Positions 10,144-20,125 of a stretch of DNA of 64,000 nucleotides are shown here, one piece after another. The stretch covers positions 147,546,675-147,610,674 of the forward strand of contig OY757010.1 of NCBI GenBank assembly GCA_963580285.1. Direction: 5' to 3'. The translations under genes were made by a program, and so were the position numbers. Within the stretch, counting starts at the first letter, position 1. Each line of letters starts with the position of its first letter. The notes beneath the pieces are model-generated. The model was not told the DNA's origin and made no database searches. It saw only the letters and a program-made list of their open reading frames with translations. Source of the stretch: Lucinisca nassula. Its lineage: Eukaryota > Mollusca > Bivalvia > Lucinida > Lucinidae.

Positions 10144-10500
10144 CTTTACGATAACACACTCGAGTGCAATAATGACCTACTTCCTCTCTAGAACTAGCAT
10201 TTGTCAGATGAAAATGTTCGATAGTTTTCTTATTTCTAGTCTAAACCCAGTAAGCATTCTACATAAATCTACAGCGGGCCGTTAGCGGCCCGTCAGGGTA
10301 GCTGACGGGCCGCTAACGGCCCGCTGTAGATTTATGTAGAATGCTAGCAGGGAATGTAGATTGTTGGCGCTCATTCTAATGAGAACCAACTAATGTGTCT
10401 GGGCAAAAAACAAAGGAAAATAATGAATACCGCCTTAAGCCCCACTTTCTCTGTATAAGGTGAGGTTTAAAGGGATGTTCAGTACACGGACTTGTTAACC
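10144..10500. mobile_element. MITE family B, old copy carrying an extra hairpin
   Basis: The start TTTACGATAACACAC and the end ACACGGACTTGTTAACC match the family B ends. Internal matches (TTTCTTATTTCT; AAGCCCCACTTTCTCTGTAT) are strongly diverged. A perfect hairpin (10253-10345) interrupts it inside the central region. Confidence 0.6.
10253..10345. repeat. Perfect 44-bp-stem hairpin
   Basis: Arms 10253-10296 and 10302-10345 are exact reverse complements with a 5-nt loop. The inner stem is GC-rich (GCGGGCCGTTAGCGGCCCG) and the outer stem AT-rich. No other copy is visible in the window. Confidence 0.95.
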
Positions 10501-10641
10501 AGGGGCCAGTTGTTCAAAACTAACGACGTCTTTTCAAGCAATTTACACAGAACACAGGTCAGGGACCCCGGACGATAATTACGAGCATGAGCCTTGTCTC
10601 CTTTTTTTTTTTTTTTTTTTTTTTTCGGAGAGTGGGCAAAT

Positions 10642-10920
10642 CATTACGCTAACACACCCGTACGACAAAGTGCATTTCTTCACATCTCCAAAATGGCTGT
10701 TTTTCTTATGAAAATCCTTGATATTTTTCTTATTTTTGCTGCAAACATAGGTTGTGGGTGCTCGTTCGAACCGTCTCATTGAGGCGGTTCTAACGAGTAC
10801 CTACCACCTATGTATTGGAGCAGTTATATGAAAAATAGTGTATACCCCCGTAAACTCCAGTTTTCTCTATATAACGTGGGGTTTAGGGGGTGTTCATTTC
10901 ACGGACTTGTTCACGTGATG
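10642..10920. mobile_element. MITE family B, copy 1
   Basis: Ends CATTACGCTAACACACCCG and ACGGACTTGTTCACGTGATG. The core AACCGTCTCATTGAGGCGGTT and an AAACTCCAG...GTGGGGTTT hairpin are present. A T24-class run lies just upstream. Confidence 0.88.
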
Positions 10921-11028
10921 TTTTCGCCAGGAGCCAGGCGGGTATTGTGATCCGATGTTCACCGCCAAGAATCAAAATAACTTATAATAAATACAAATGG
11001 AACTAGAGAAAGTGCCCAGTGGGGTACG

Positions 11029-12310
11029 TATACCCCCGACCAGTGCCATCCCTTTTAAGTGGAAATGAAAATTTGTTTGTAGCACTGAACCTTTCCATAT
11101 AAACTTTCCATTTAGTTCACTGAGAATAACTATTCCATTTCAACAAATATAGTATAATTTATCATATCCAAAGATGAAACTGCTTGTCTTTGCTGAATAA
11201 TAAAAATTCAAAGTTTGTTGCAATTTGGAATAATTTTACCTGGAAACAACAAACATAGAATAGGCTGTCATGGAACATTTGCTGAATTAAAGTAGCTGTA
11301 TAATGGCATAATAAAGCAATGCATTTTTATTATTACTTGCATTTATTATTGTATTATGCAAACATTAACAGTTTAGTCGCTGTAGTTTCTAAGATCACAA
11401 GGACCAATATATAAGCTGACAAATCTGACAAGGGTCACAGCATAAAGAAAGAACAAACTAACTAATAATGAACAGATGGAAAGACAAAAACTATAACCTT
11501 TGATATACTTTGTATACGTGGAGTATAATGAAAACAGTTATCAAATCCTGTACCATATACTTTTATGCGAAGTATACATGTGAATTTATTCTAATAAATA
11601 TTGTTTAAATCAAAACAGTTAACACAAAACTTGGACGTAATCAAAATATGTAAGTCCAAAGTATTGACCCCTAGCTCCACCCAGGGGCTTGACCCAGGGG
11701 CTTAGATATTCCATATGAAAGTTAATACTATAGCTATATTCTGTATCAAATATGAAGAGAATCTAACATGAGGTTACAGAGATATAAGCAATCAAAAAAT
11801 TTTAACACAAACTTTGACGTAAAAGTTGACAAACTGACAGACAGCTCACCCAGGGGCTTGACCCAGGGGCTTAGATATTCTATATGAAAGGTAATGCTAT
11901 AGAGATATCCTGTTCCAAATATGAGGAGAATCCAACATGTGGTGACAGAGATATTAGCAATCAAAAAGGTTTAACACAAAACTTTGACGTAAAAGTTGAC
12001 AAATGGACGGACAGCCCACCCAGGGGCTTGACAAAGGGGCTTAGATATTCCATATGAAAGGTAATGCGATAGAGATAGCCTTTACCAAATATGAAGAGAA
12101 TCTAACATGTGGTTACAGAGATATGAGCAATCAAAAAGGTTAAACGCAAAACTTTGACGTAAAGGTTGACGAACGGCGGGACAGACGGAAGTACGAACAA
12201 ACGAACGAACGAACGAAATAACTAACTAACGAACCAACCAACGAACGGACGGAAAGACGAAAACTATATACCCCCTGACATACTTCGTATGTCGGGGGTA
12301 TAATTATTAC
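11029..12310 (+). mobile_element. Pearl-like element with ~170-bp tandem core
   Basis: Ends are inverted: GTACGTATACCCCCGAC at about 11025-11041 and GTCGGGGGTATAATTATTACG at about 12292-12311. The body is a left arm, a three-unit tandem core, an ACGA-rich run (12190-12255) and a terminal palindrome CCCCCTGACATACTTCGTATGTCGGGGG. The same order (core array, ACGG/ACGA run, palindrome) occurs at 4552-5548. Confidence 0.6.
11676..12185 (+). repeat. Tandem core, 170-bp unit, three copies
   Basis: CACCCAGGGGCTTGACCCAG begins units near 11678, 11848 and 12018, a period of 170 bp. Each contains CTTTGACGTAAAAGTTGACA near its end. Confidence 0.92.
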
Positions 12311-12384
12311 GTATATACTTAGTTACGCGAAAACGATTCGGAAGAAAACTGCTGGACCACAATGATGTTCAAAAGTAAACGTTT

Positions 12385-12615
12385 TAAGGGGAATGGATGC
12401 ACCTGGCAGATTCGTTCGCCATTTTTCAAAGGTAGACAACTTTCGGGACTTCCTGTTCACTTTTCTTTAAACTCTGTCCCACGGAAAAAAGGGTCTACTC
12501 TTAAAGGAAAGAATGTGCTCCCACATTCTTTCCTTTAAGAGTTGACCCGTATTGAGACGGGAGTCAAAAGTGATTTTGGAGGAGTTGCCTCCCCTGAAGG
12601 TGTATCCATTTCCCG
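12385..12615. mobile_element. MITE family M, copy 1
   Basis: TIRs (TTAA)GGGGAATGGATGCACC and GGTGTATCCATTTCCC. The central hairpin is CTTAAAGGAAAGAATGTG...CACATTCTTTCCTTTAAG. The second copy is at 55181-55418. The TTAA next to the left end and at both ends of copy 2 suggests a TTAA target. Confidence 0.8.
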
Positions 12616-12989
12616 TCACCTGTTCAATGGTAACATTTATTTTGCAGAGCCGTAAGAAACAGCTGCAGTTTTGTTACCGGAACCTTTAAAGCCCAACTCA
12701 AAACTTTCAAAGTATCTTTGTATTTTTGTTTTCATTTTTCAGAGAAAAGAAGGCTTAGCATTACATGCGACTCGTCTATTCACATGCAATGCAGTGGCAC
12801 TTCAATGGCTAAACCACTGTAACATTCATTTTCAAGATAAATCAGAACTGTCTCTATACATCATCCAAGATATGCAAATGTCTGCAGTCATGGGAAAATG
12901 TTCGAGGGACGCTAGAAGAGGTTCGAACCAACCATTGTATTTTCACTGTACATGTATCGCGTCTATTTTTTATGACGAATAATAAGAAA
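12616..12989. other. Unassigned stretch
   Basis: A 103-codon frame on the plus strand (12671-12982) has no recognisable domain or repeat match and I do not call it a gene. It is bounded by MITE M and hairpin element L. Confidence 0.4.
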
Positions 12990-13435
12990 AGTATTATAAA
13001 AATCTTATATGGGTGTGAGGGATGGATGGAAAAATCCGTCCCTCGGGATCACTATCCGGCATCACTCGGCAAGCCTCGTGATGCCGGACAGTGATCCCGA
13101 GGGACGGATTTTTCTATCCACCCCTCACACCCATATTGGATTCTTTTTCTTGCATACATTCCATTTCTTAAAGCGGATTTTTTTATGCTGCAGTCACTTC
13201 GGTTACCAACGTCCGCCATATTGTGTTGACACTGCAGGAATGTTTTGTAACGTTGCTGTGACGTCAACCTTAACGACAGCGCATACGAGGTCGTAATCAA
13301 CCAGTGCATTTATCAAACACGCGATTATATTCGACTTTGGGTCGGAACACCAGGGTCAGAACATGAATTTCTATCCCAGGGTAAAATCACGGATTTCCTT
13401 GTCCGGTGTGCAAGAAAACATGTTCTATAACATGT
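12990..13435. mobile_element. Hairpin element L, copy 1
   Basis: A long near-perfect hairpin at 13008-13134 (AAAAATCCGTCCCTCGGGAT and its inverse) is followed by about 300 bp also shared with copy 2 at 43266-43715 (GACGTCCGCCATATT, ATTTATCAAACACGCGA). Hairpin and right part travel together. Confidence 0.8.
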
Positions 13436-13457
13436 TATAGTGGCGGGTATCTTGAAT

Positions 13458-13622
13458 GATGTTCGCTCTCACCCATCGGGGCTTGAAGAAATAGATTGGG
13501 CTGCATGATGTTTCCACGCAGAGCTGAAACCGGCCGCACATTAGTACTGATAAACCGCTTAGAAGGTCTAAGCTTGCCCAGGCAAAGTGCTGTGGGTCGG
13601 ACCGTTCCCGCATATAAACCCT
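13458..13622 (+). mobile_element. SINE-like C fragment (5' part)
   Basis: Matches the 5' half from CCCATCGGGGCTTGAAGAAA to GACCGTTCCCGCATATAAAC. The 3' half has been replaced by repeat V. Confidence 0.8.
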
Positions 13623-13818
13623 TGTCAATGTCCAGGTTCACGAGCCCAGTTAATATTTTACTTTTTACGCAGCGTTCTGGCGTTACAGGAAGAAAACTAG
13701 CAATGCTATGAATTTATTTTCACTTGCCAATAGCAGATGGTAAGTTTCTGTAGTTTGTAATCGACCCAAAAATAGACACACATGCTGTCTAAAAGTTTCC
13801 GCAGCGTTTTAAAGGTTT
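13622..13818 (+). repeat. Direct repeat V, copy 1
   Basis: AATGTCCAGGTTCACGAGCC to AAGTTTCCGCAGC is repeated at 14220-14410. MITE A copy 2 and a family K hairpin lie between the two copies. Confidence 0.8.
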
Positions 13819-14079
13819 ATTAGGAAAACACGACTATACAAATACATCGCCGAAAAAAAGAAAAACATATACAAAAAATCGTGATATTTTTCTTATTTCT
13901 GCTCAAAATATAGATTGTGGATACTCATTAGAACCGCCTAAACGAGGCAGTTCTAAAGAGTACACACAATCTATATTTTCGATCAGAAATAAGAAAAATA
14001 AGGTTTACCCCTGTAAACCCCAGTTTTACTTTATAAAAGTGGGGTTCAAGGGGGTCAGGATTATATAGGCGTGTGTGGG
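13819..14079. mobile_element. MITE family A, copy 2
   Basis: Starts AAAACACGACTATACAAATA and ends GATTATATAGGCGTG. The core is GAACCGCCTAAACGAGGCAGTT, with mismatches in the stem. Orientation is opposite to copy 1. Confidence 0.85.
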
Positions 14080-14155
14080 CCGATAGTAGGCCACAAAATT
14101 GTGTCTGAACGGGGACTTAGACTGTTCCGGTTAACCCTTAAATTCCTGTACTGTA

Positions 14156-14224
14156 AGCAAACAGTGTCGACTCTGATTAGACGCATTCTGAGGCGTCTGA
14201 TCATGGTTGACACTGCTTGCCAAT
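14156..14224. repeat. Family K hairpin 1
   Basis: GCAAACAGTGTCGACTCTGA with its inverse around a TTAGACGCATTCTGAGGCGTCTGA hairpin; compare 36479, 46597, 47386, 51861 and 59995. Confidence 0.75.
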
Positions 14225-14410
14225 GTCCAGGTTCACGAGCCCAGTCAATATTTTACTTTTGTACACAGCGATCTGAAATTAGACGAAGAAAACTAGCAAT
14301 GCTATGGATTTATTTTCACGTGGCCAATAACAGATGGTTGGTTGTACGAATTGACTCAAAAATAGACTCACGTGTTGTCTAGAAGTTTCCGCAGCTTTTT
14401 TAGGGTTTAT
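14220..14410 (+). repeat. Direct repeat V, copy 2
   Basis: Second copy of the 13622-13818 sequence, including AACTAGCAATGCTATGGATT. Confidence 0.8.
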
Positions 14411-14764
14411 GGAAGTTTATTATATCAATTACATATAAGCACAAAAAGAACAATTATCAATTAATTACTTAGAGATTTATTACTTTTATCATTCAGTTTA
14501 CACCAGTTGTGGTTCCAGATGTTGCCATTGAATAACAAAAGATCACAAAAGGTTATTCAAATCGAGTATAGAAAAGGCATAAATCATTCATCAGAAATGA
14601 CAAAAATTAAGTGACGCTTTTAGTACAAAATAAACGTGGTGAAAAAAAGAAGAAAAAAAAAAACATTAGGTCAACATGTCCCTGTAGTGTAATGCTTTAA
14701 CATTTATCCCGCTGCATACATTAATTTAGCCACACACATTGCTAACCATCAACCAATCAAATTA
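14411..14764. other. Unassigned AT-rich stretch
   Basis: Contains an A-rich run near 14643-14663; nothing else recognised. Confidence 0.5.
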
Positions 14765-15103
14765 CAGTAGAACTTTGATGGCTCGAACACCGATGGCCCA
14801 TTTACCGTGGCTGAGTGGAACCCATTATTGAGCCCCTAGTGAAATCCTCTATATAAGAAATATTGGAGCCTGATAATTAAGGAGATTTTAGAACTTTATC
14901 TTGCAAATGTATGCTGTGTGTACTCATTAGAATCGCCTCGATGAGGCGATTCTAATGAGTACACACAACATACATTTTCATTATAGACCACGGAAAAGTA
15001 TCTCGTTATGCCTCCTGACAATTACCCTCAGTGGCTCGAGCAACCCCTGTCTAGAACAGATTTTCGAGGTCCCAATGGTGTTCGAGCCATTGAAGTTCGA
15101 TTG
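14765..15103. mobile_element. MITE family I, copy 1
   Basis: Flanked by TA. TIRs CAGTAGAACTTTGATGGCTC and GAGCCATTGAAGTTCGATTG. The central hairpin is GTACTCATTAGAATCGCCTC with its inverse. The CAGT...ACTG ends with TA flanks fit a Tc1/mariner (pogo-like) non-autonomous element. Confidence 0.88.
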
Positions 15104-15135
15104 TACTTGATTTAATGTACAATAAAAATCCTATG

Positions 15136-15401
15136 CATCAGGTAAACAAGTCCGTGAAAGGAACGCCTCCTCAACCCCACTTTATATAGAGAAAACGGGT
15201 TTACGGGGATGTACATTATTTTTCTTATTTCTGCTCCAAGACATAGTTTTTGGGTATTCGTTAGGACCGCCTTAGGGACGGGTTCAAACGAGCACTCAAA
15301 ATCTATGTTTGAGGTAATAAAAAGAAAAATATAACATATTTTCCTCATTTCTGAGATATGAAAAATGCACTTTGTCTCGCGGACAACACGTTATCGTAAT
15401 A
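15136..15401. mobile_element. MITE family B, copy 2
   Basis: Diverged copy: start CATCAGGTAAACAAGTCCGT, end AACACGTTATCGTAAT; core GGACCGCCTTAGGGACGGGTTC is weakly paired. Confidence 0.75.
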
Positions 15402-15470
15402 TTAAGACCACCTTTGAGGCTTTAAATAGTCCAAAAGGTGGGCCCCCATTAGAGCAAGCTGGATGTTTTT

Positions 15471-15478
15471 ATTTTAAT

Positions 15479-15509
<31 letters not shown>

Positions 15510-15512
15510 TTT
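15471..15512 (+). repeat. (TTTA)n microsatellite
   Basis: About ten TTTA units directly adjoining the tail of the minus-strand C copy, so it may derive from that tail. Confidence 0.9.
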
Positions 15513-15797
15513 TTGATATGAGGTTTAACGTTCCGTCAACACTGTTTTGGTCATTTTCGAGAATTTGCTTCCAATTTTGTAGGGTTTTTACCCGACATTG
15601 AGATTCAATGACATCTCAAGCCCTGTCGCCCAATGAAGCCAATATGGTCTATAAGCATGGACGGTACGATTCATACAAGTTTGCCTGGGAAGGCTTAGAT
15701 CCTCTAAACGGTTTACCAGTACTCGTCTGCGGTCGGTTTCAGCTCTGCGTGGAAGCATCATGCAGCCTATCTATTTCTATTTATGGGCGGGGCTACA
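15512..15797 (-). mobile_element. SINE-like C copy
   Basis: Full-length-like minus copy: tail GAGGTTTAACGTTCCGTCAA, 5' end TTATGGGCGGGG. Confidence 0.85.
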
Positions 15798-15928
15798 ACC
15801 TGGGTGTAAAATCCGCAAAGCAAATATACCTGAAACCTTGCAAATATGCTTTCAAAAGCATTTTTTCCATAATCTAAGGTGGTCTCAATAGCGCCATTCC
15901 ACTGCATTTGTTCAATTCACAACCTGCA

Positions 15929-15974
15929 TGACAAACAGTGTAGATCCTGATCCGATCTTATCTCCACACTGTTT
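15929..15974. repeat. Family K hairpin fragment
   Basis: ACAAACAGTGTAGATCCTGA and CACACTGTTT at its two ends; the central part is short. Confidence 0.55.
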
Positions 15975-16254
15975 CATCACGAAAACACGCCTATATAATC
16001 CTGAACCCCTTGAACCCCACTTTTATAAAGTAAAACTGGGGTGTACAGAGGTAAACCTTATTTTTCTTATTTCTGCACTAAAATATAGATTGTGGGTACC
16101 CGTTAGAACCGCCCCGATGAGGCGGTTCTAACGAGTACCCACAATCTATATTTTGAGCAGAAATCAGAAAAAATGTTATAATTTTGCATTTTAAAATTTT
16201 CGTTTCCTTCGGGGTAAACTTTATAATGTATTTGTATAGGCGTGTTTCCGAAGT
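15975..16254. mobile_element. MITE family A, copy 3
   Basis: Near-consensus copy with a very long stem: ATATAGATTGTGGGTACCCG to its inverse around GAACCGCCCCGATGAGGCGGTT. Confidence 0.9.
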
Positions 16255-16329
16255 GTGCAAAGGTATGCGCTTTCGTGTTCAGCAGTCGCGGTGAAAAGGG
16301 TTAATGTTAACGGCTGTTAATTTGAACTT

Positions 16330-16465
16330 TTTGTTGTTTTATTTGTTTTATTTCTGTTTCAAATCTATATTATGGGTGCTCGTTAAAACCGCCTCATTGA
16401 GCGGTTCTAACGAGTACCCAAAATCGATGTTTTTTTTACAAATATTACATACACCTGTGATCCCC
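16330..16465. mobile_element. Core fragment of MITE A/B
   Basis: TTTATTTCTG, then TATGGGTGCTCGTTAAAACC and its inverse, then loss of similarity on both sides. Confidence 0.65.
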
Positions 16466-16484
16466 CACTATCCATTATATATGA

Positions 16485-16787
16485 TTTGTTTGTTTGATTT
16501 GATTTTTAACGTACCCGTCAACACTATGTAGGTCATTTTGGAGACGTTGCTTCCAATTTTGTTGGACTTTTACCCGACATTGAGATGAAATGACATCTCA
16601 GGCCCTGTCGCTGAATGAAACCAATAGGGTTTATAAGCATGGACAGTCCGACTCGCACGCATTACCTGGGCAGGCTTAGATCCTCTAAGCAGTTTACCTG
16701 TACTCGTGTGCGGGCCGTTTTCAGCTCTGCGTGGAAGAATCTTGCAGCCCATTTATTTCTTCAAGCCCCAATGGGCGGTGGCCGACA
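16485..16787 (-). mobile_element. SINE-like C copy with TSD
   Basis: Complete minus copy. ATTATATATGA occurs exactly at 16474-16484 and 16788-16798, an 11-bp target-site duplication that sets both ends. Confidence 0.9.
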
Positions 16788-16879
16788 ATTATATATGAAG
16801 AGATGTTTTAGGAGTGTTCATTATAGGACTTGTTATGGTAATGATTTTGAACAAAAATAAACTTGAAGAAAGCATCCTT

Positions 16880-17254
16880 ATCATATGAAGTCGTTAATAA
16901 GCAGTGGATAACGTCGTATAATAAAAATCGTATGACCACACGTGTAATAACACCTTGGTGGGATTAAGTAACGTCATGACGACGTCCATATCAACAATGC
17001 ATTTTCTGTGGAAAAACTGTCAAATTCAAAGGCAATAAAATCCAATTTATAGTGGTCATATGATAAACAAAAGCTTACACTCGTGGTCATTTCATAAGAC
17101 ATTTATGAAACTCGCCATAGGCTCGTTTTACAAATTATCTCATGAAACGACCAATCGTGTAAGACCCTCTATTAACATGATTAATCATTTAACGTCGCTA
17201 TTTTCTAGTGGATAATACGCCATGTCATAATATCATATGACCACACGTGTAATA
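16880..17254 (-). mobile_element. Hairpin element N, copy 1 (part before SINE-like C)
   Basis: Inverted relative to copy 2 (54760-55060): shared GTCATATGA, TAATAACACCTTGGTGGGAT, ACGTCATGACGACGTCCAT and a decayed hairpin around CTCGTGGTCATTTCATAAGA. It contains an internal near-duplication (GACCACACGTGTAATAACAC at about 16933 and 17240). It resumes at 17579. Confidence 0.7.
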
Positions 17255-17267
17255 ACACATTGCTACT

Positions 17268-17565
17268 CGCCCCCGCCCATCGGGGCTTGGAAAAATAGAT
17301 TGGGCTGCATGAAGCTTCCACGCTGAGCTGAATCTGACCACACACGAGTGTGTGGTAAACCGCTTAGAAGGACCAAGCCTGCCCTAGCAAAGCGGTGTGA
17401 GTCAGATCATCCAATGCATGTAAGCCTTCTGGTTACATTTGGCGGCAGGGCTTCAGATGTCTTTTCACATCAGTGTCGGGTAAAAGTCCCACAGAATCTG
17501 AAGCAGCGTCTCCCAAATGACCTAAGTAGTGTTGACAGGGACGTTAAACTCCAACAAACAAACAA
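17268..17565 (+). mobile_element. SINE-like C copy with TSD, nested in N
   Basis: Complete plus copy. Flanks ACACATTGCTACT (17255-17267) and ACACATAGCTACT (17566-17578) form a 13-bp target-site duplication with one mismatch. Element N sequence resumes after it (ACGTAACGTCATGACG). Confidence 0.92.
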
Positions 17566-17702
17566 ACACATAGCTACTGGTACGTAACGTCATGACGCCG
17601 TCTGTGACAAAGTGTATTTTCTTCTGAAATATCTTATTAAAACCCATGGGCTTAGACACTATAGACTTTGGATTTAACATGGAAGTACATACATTAGTTA
17701 GA

Positions 17703-17875
17703 AGCCTCCGTGGTGTAATGCTTATACTACTCGCCTTGTAAACAATGGATCGCAGGATCGATCCCGGGTTTCTCCAGACTTTCGGATGAGTTTTTCAACC
17801 GAGGTCCCGTCTCCGTATGACCCTAGCTGTTGGTGAGATGTAAAACTCGAATACTCACTCACCCACAGACAATAG
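17703..17875 (+). mobile_element. SINE family F, copy 1 (tRNA-derived head)
   Basis: The head GCCTCCGTGGTGTAATGC resembles a tRNA 5' end with box A, and GATCGATCC fits box B. The body GTCCCGTCTCCGTATGACC ends in ACTCACTCACC. The second copy at 33811-33970 is inverted and has a target-site duplication. Confidence 0.85.
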
Positions 17876-17944
17876 TCACCCACTCTGCAGCTTGACCCTA
17901 ATATTTATAAAAGAAACAAAGAGGCCCATAACAAGTGTTAGCTT

Positions 17945-18070
17945 TCACAAAAAAGGAAACCCACGGCAGAGCTCTGGCACAGAATTGCTGTAACATTGTA
18001 CAAGCACACAAAAAGGCCCATGGGCAGAGCTCTGGCACAGAATTGCTAATACATTTGTACAAGATTTGCT
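17945..18070 (+). repeat. Short tandem duplication
   Basis: GGCAGAGCTCTGGCACAGAA occurs at about 17963 and 18022 with similar flanks, a period near 59 bp. Confidence 0.7.
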
Positions 18071-18180
18071 GTTATATTTGTACAGGCTAATACAACATAA
18101 ACAATATATAAACTCTCGCCCACGATGGACCACCGCCGTCTATTCTATATGCTCCCTATGAGCCTTCGGCTCTGGTAAGC

Positions 18181-18418
18181 TAAGAAAAACTTGCCTCGCC
18201 GTTAGCAACAATGTTTATTGCGAACCATATCAATACGTTAAGCAAGTAAAATAACTTTCTGTATCATCACGACGTTTGGACTTGTATAAGCGCTTAGACA
18301 GGACGGTTTCTATCAATGGGTCGCAACGAAAAGATTAAACCAGACTTTCATGTATACTTACAAAACTGAAAACGGCTATTTCAGGCACCCACTTTCAGTC
18401 CGATGATTGACGTCATTA
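18181..18418. other. Unassigned stretch
   Basis: No recognised gene or repeat, apart from the repeat S scrap just upstream. Confidence 0.4.
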
Positions 18419-18522
18419 TATGCGGTTTACTAGTCCTTAAGTTTGGTCGGTTTCAGCTTTGCGCGGAAGCACCATTCAGCCCACGGCAGTATATTTTTGT
18501 TCAAGCCGCTATGGGCGGAGGT
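18419..18522 (-). mobile_element. SINE-like C fragment (5' part)
   Basis: GGTCGGTTTCAGCTTTGCGC to GCTATGGGCGGAGG; the tail half is missing. Confidence 0.75.
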
Positions 18523-18526
18523 GACT

Positions 18527-18766
18527 CATCACAAAAACACGCCTGTATAATTTTGACCATCTCAAACGCAAAAGTGGGTTTTATAGGGGTATATTTACTT
18601 TTCTTATTTCTGCTAATAAACATAGATTTTGTGGGAATCGTTACAACCGCCTCGTCAGGGCGGTTCTAACGAGTAACCACAATCTATTTTGAAAAGGATC
18701 GGAATTTTATATCGCAAAATTTGGCACAATTCTCAATATATTTGTATAGACATATTTTCGTAATTG
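18527..18766. mobile_element. MITE family A, copy 4
   Basis: Diverged copy; core GTTACAACCGCCTCGTCAGG with unequal arms. A complete SINE-like C copy begins directly after it. Confidence 0.8.
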
Positions 18767-19079
18767 TGTTTGTTTGTTTGTTTAATTTGAGCTTTAACGT
18801 CCTGACGGCGTCGACACTGTATAGGTCATTTTGGAGACGTTGCTTCCAATTCTGTGGGACTTTTACCCGACATTGAGATGATATGGCATCTCAAGCCCTT
18901 CCGCCCAATGAAACCAATAGGGTTTATATGCATGGACGGTACAACTCGCACCGCCTTTCCTGGGCAGGCTTAGAGCCTCCAGGCAGTTTACCAGTACTCA
19001 TGTGCGGTCGGTTTCAGCTCTGCGTGGAAGCATCATGCAGTCCAATATATTTTTTCAAGCCCCGATGGGCGGGGGCCGA
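18767..19079 (-). mobile_element. SINE-like C copy
   Basis: Complete minus copy with a TTTG-repeat tail; 5' end CAAGCCCCGATGGGCGGGGG. Confidence 0.88.
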
Positions 19080-19690
19080 ACCACTACGTGTAGCGAGCAG
19101 CGAAGACTGGTGAGACTGGCTGGCTTTGCAATAAGCACCCTTTCCTCATGAGCCGACTCAAATTTTGATAACTGTTACACAATCAACAATAAAAGGTAAC
19201 GAAATATACCGGATGTTTTCGTGACTACAAATATACATCCATTTTATGGAAAGTTCTGTTATTAAACGTACAATAAATGCACGGTGCCAAATATCGCATT
19301 AGGACAGTTTGACATATAAATCTGTAAACTTGACCATTACCACGTGTATTCTTGCATAAAATCCTATGAACATAGCTGTCTGAAGCTATTGGTTTTAACT
19401 TTATTTCTTTGTATAATACCTACATCTTTTACACAGATAATGTTGACAATGGATACAAGTATCATACAAAGGGATTCAGAAAAAAAGTCAAATGACTTAT
19501 TCAAATCTGTATCCCTCGATTACAATATCAATGTACTAAATATAGTTGTGATTGTCAAGTTTGTTCGAATTTGGAAGTTATTGTGAAGATCTTAGTAAGT
19601 TAATTTCATTTTGGTTACAAAATGAATAGTAGTGAAATAAAGCATATGGCTCCACGGGGAATGGTTTTTTAGGTAATTAGCACTGAAGAA
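19080..19690. other. Unassigned stretch
   Basis: AT-rich; an 80-codon frame at 19344-19586 shows no domain or repeat match. Confidence 0.4.
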
Positions 19691-20125
19691 TCAAGTCTTG
19701 TGATTTTGGGCTGTCTCAAGAGAAACAATACATTACAGAAACTCAGTAGCACTCTTCGAATCGTGATGTGAGACAAAGACTGATGATCGGTTGGATTGGA
19801 AGCTGTAGCTGTTTAACTTTGGCTCGAGTTAGTAGATGTGTTTCACAACCTTTTTTTCTGGTATGAAGGTGCATGTATGTATTTATGTATGTGCGCCCAT
19901 GCAGAAAAACTACACATATTTGTACATCTGTGATAAGTACCAGCAAGGCATTTTAAATCTGTGATTATAAATTTGAAGTACAAAATCGTTTAGACTTAAT
20001 AAAAAAATCTTGTACTGCTAAGAATATTTGTATGTTATCATTAACAGAGAGATCAGTACTGCCGTATAGAAGGATGTTTAAAGCAGGTTTGTAAATAGCT
20101 AAGACAATGTTTAACATGTCCTGTC

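Larger units (their letters stand above)
15399..15905. mobile_element. Hairpin element J, copy 1, split by SINE-like C
   Basis: The left part ATTAAGACCACCTTTGAGGC (from 15401) and right part AAGGTGGTCTCAATAGCG (to about 15900) are the two ends of a J element. A TTTA microsatellite (15471-15512) and a C copy lie between. Confidence 0.6.

Noticed and set aside
12671..12982. 103-codon plus frame as a host gene
   Set aside because: No domain, no codon pattern, no splice context that I can defend; bounded by MITEs.
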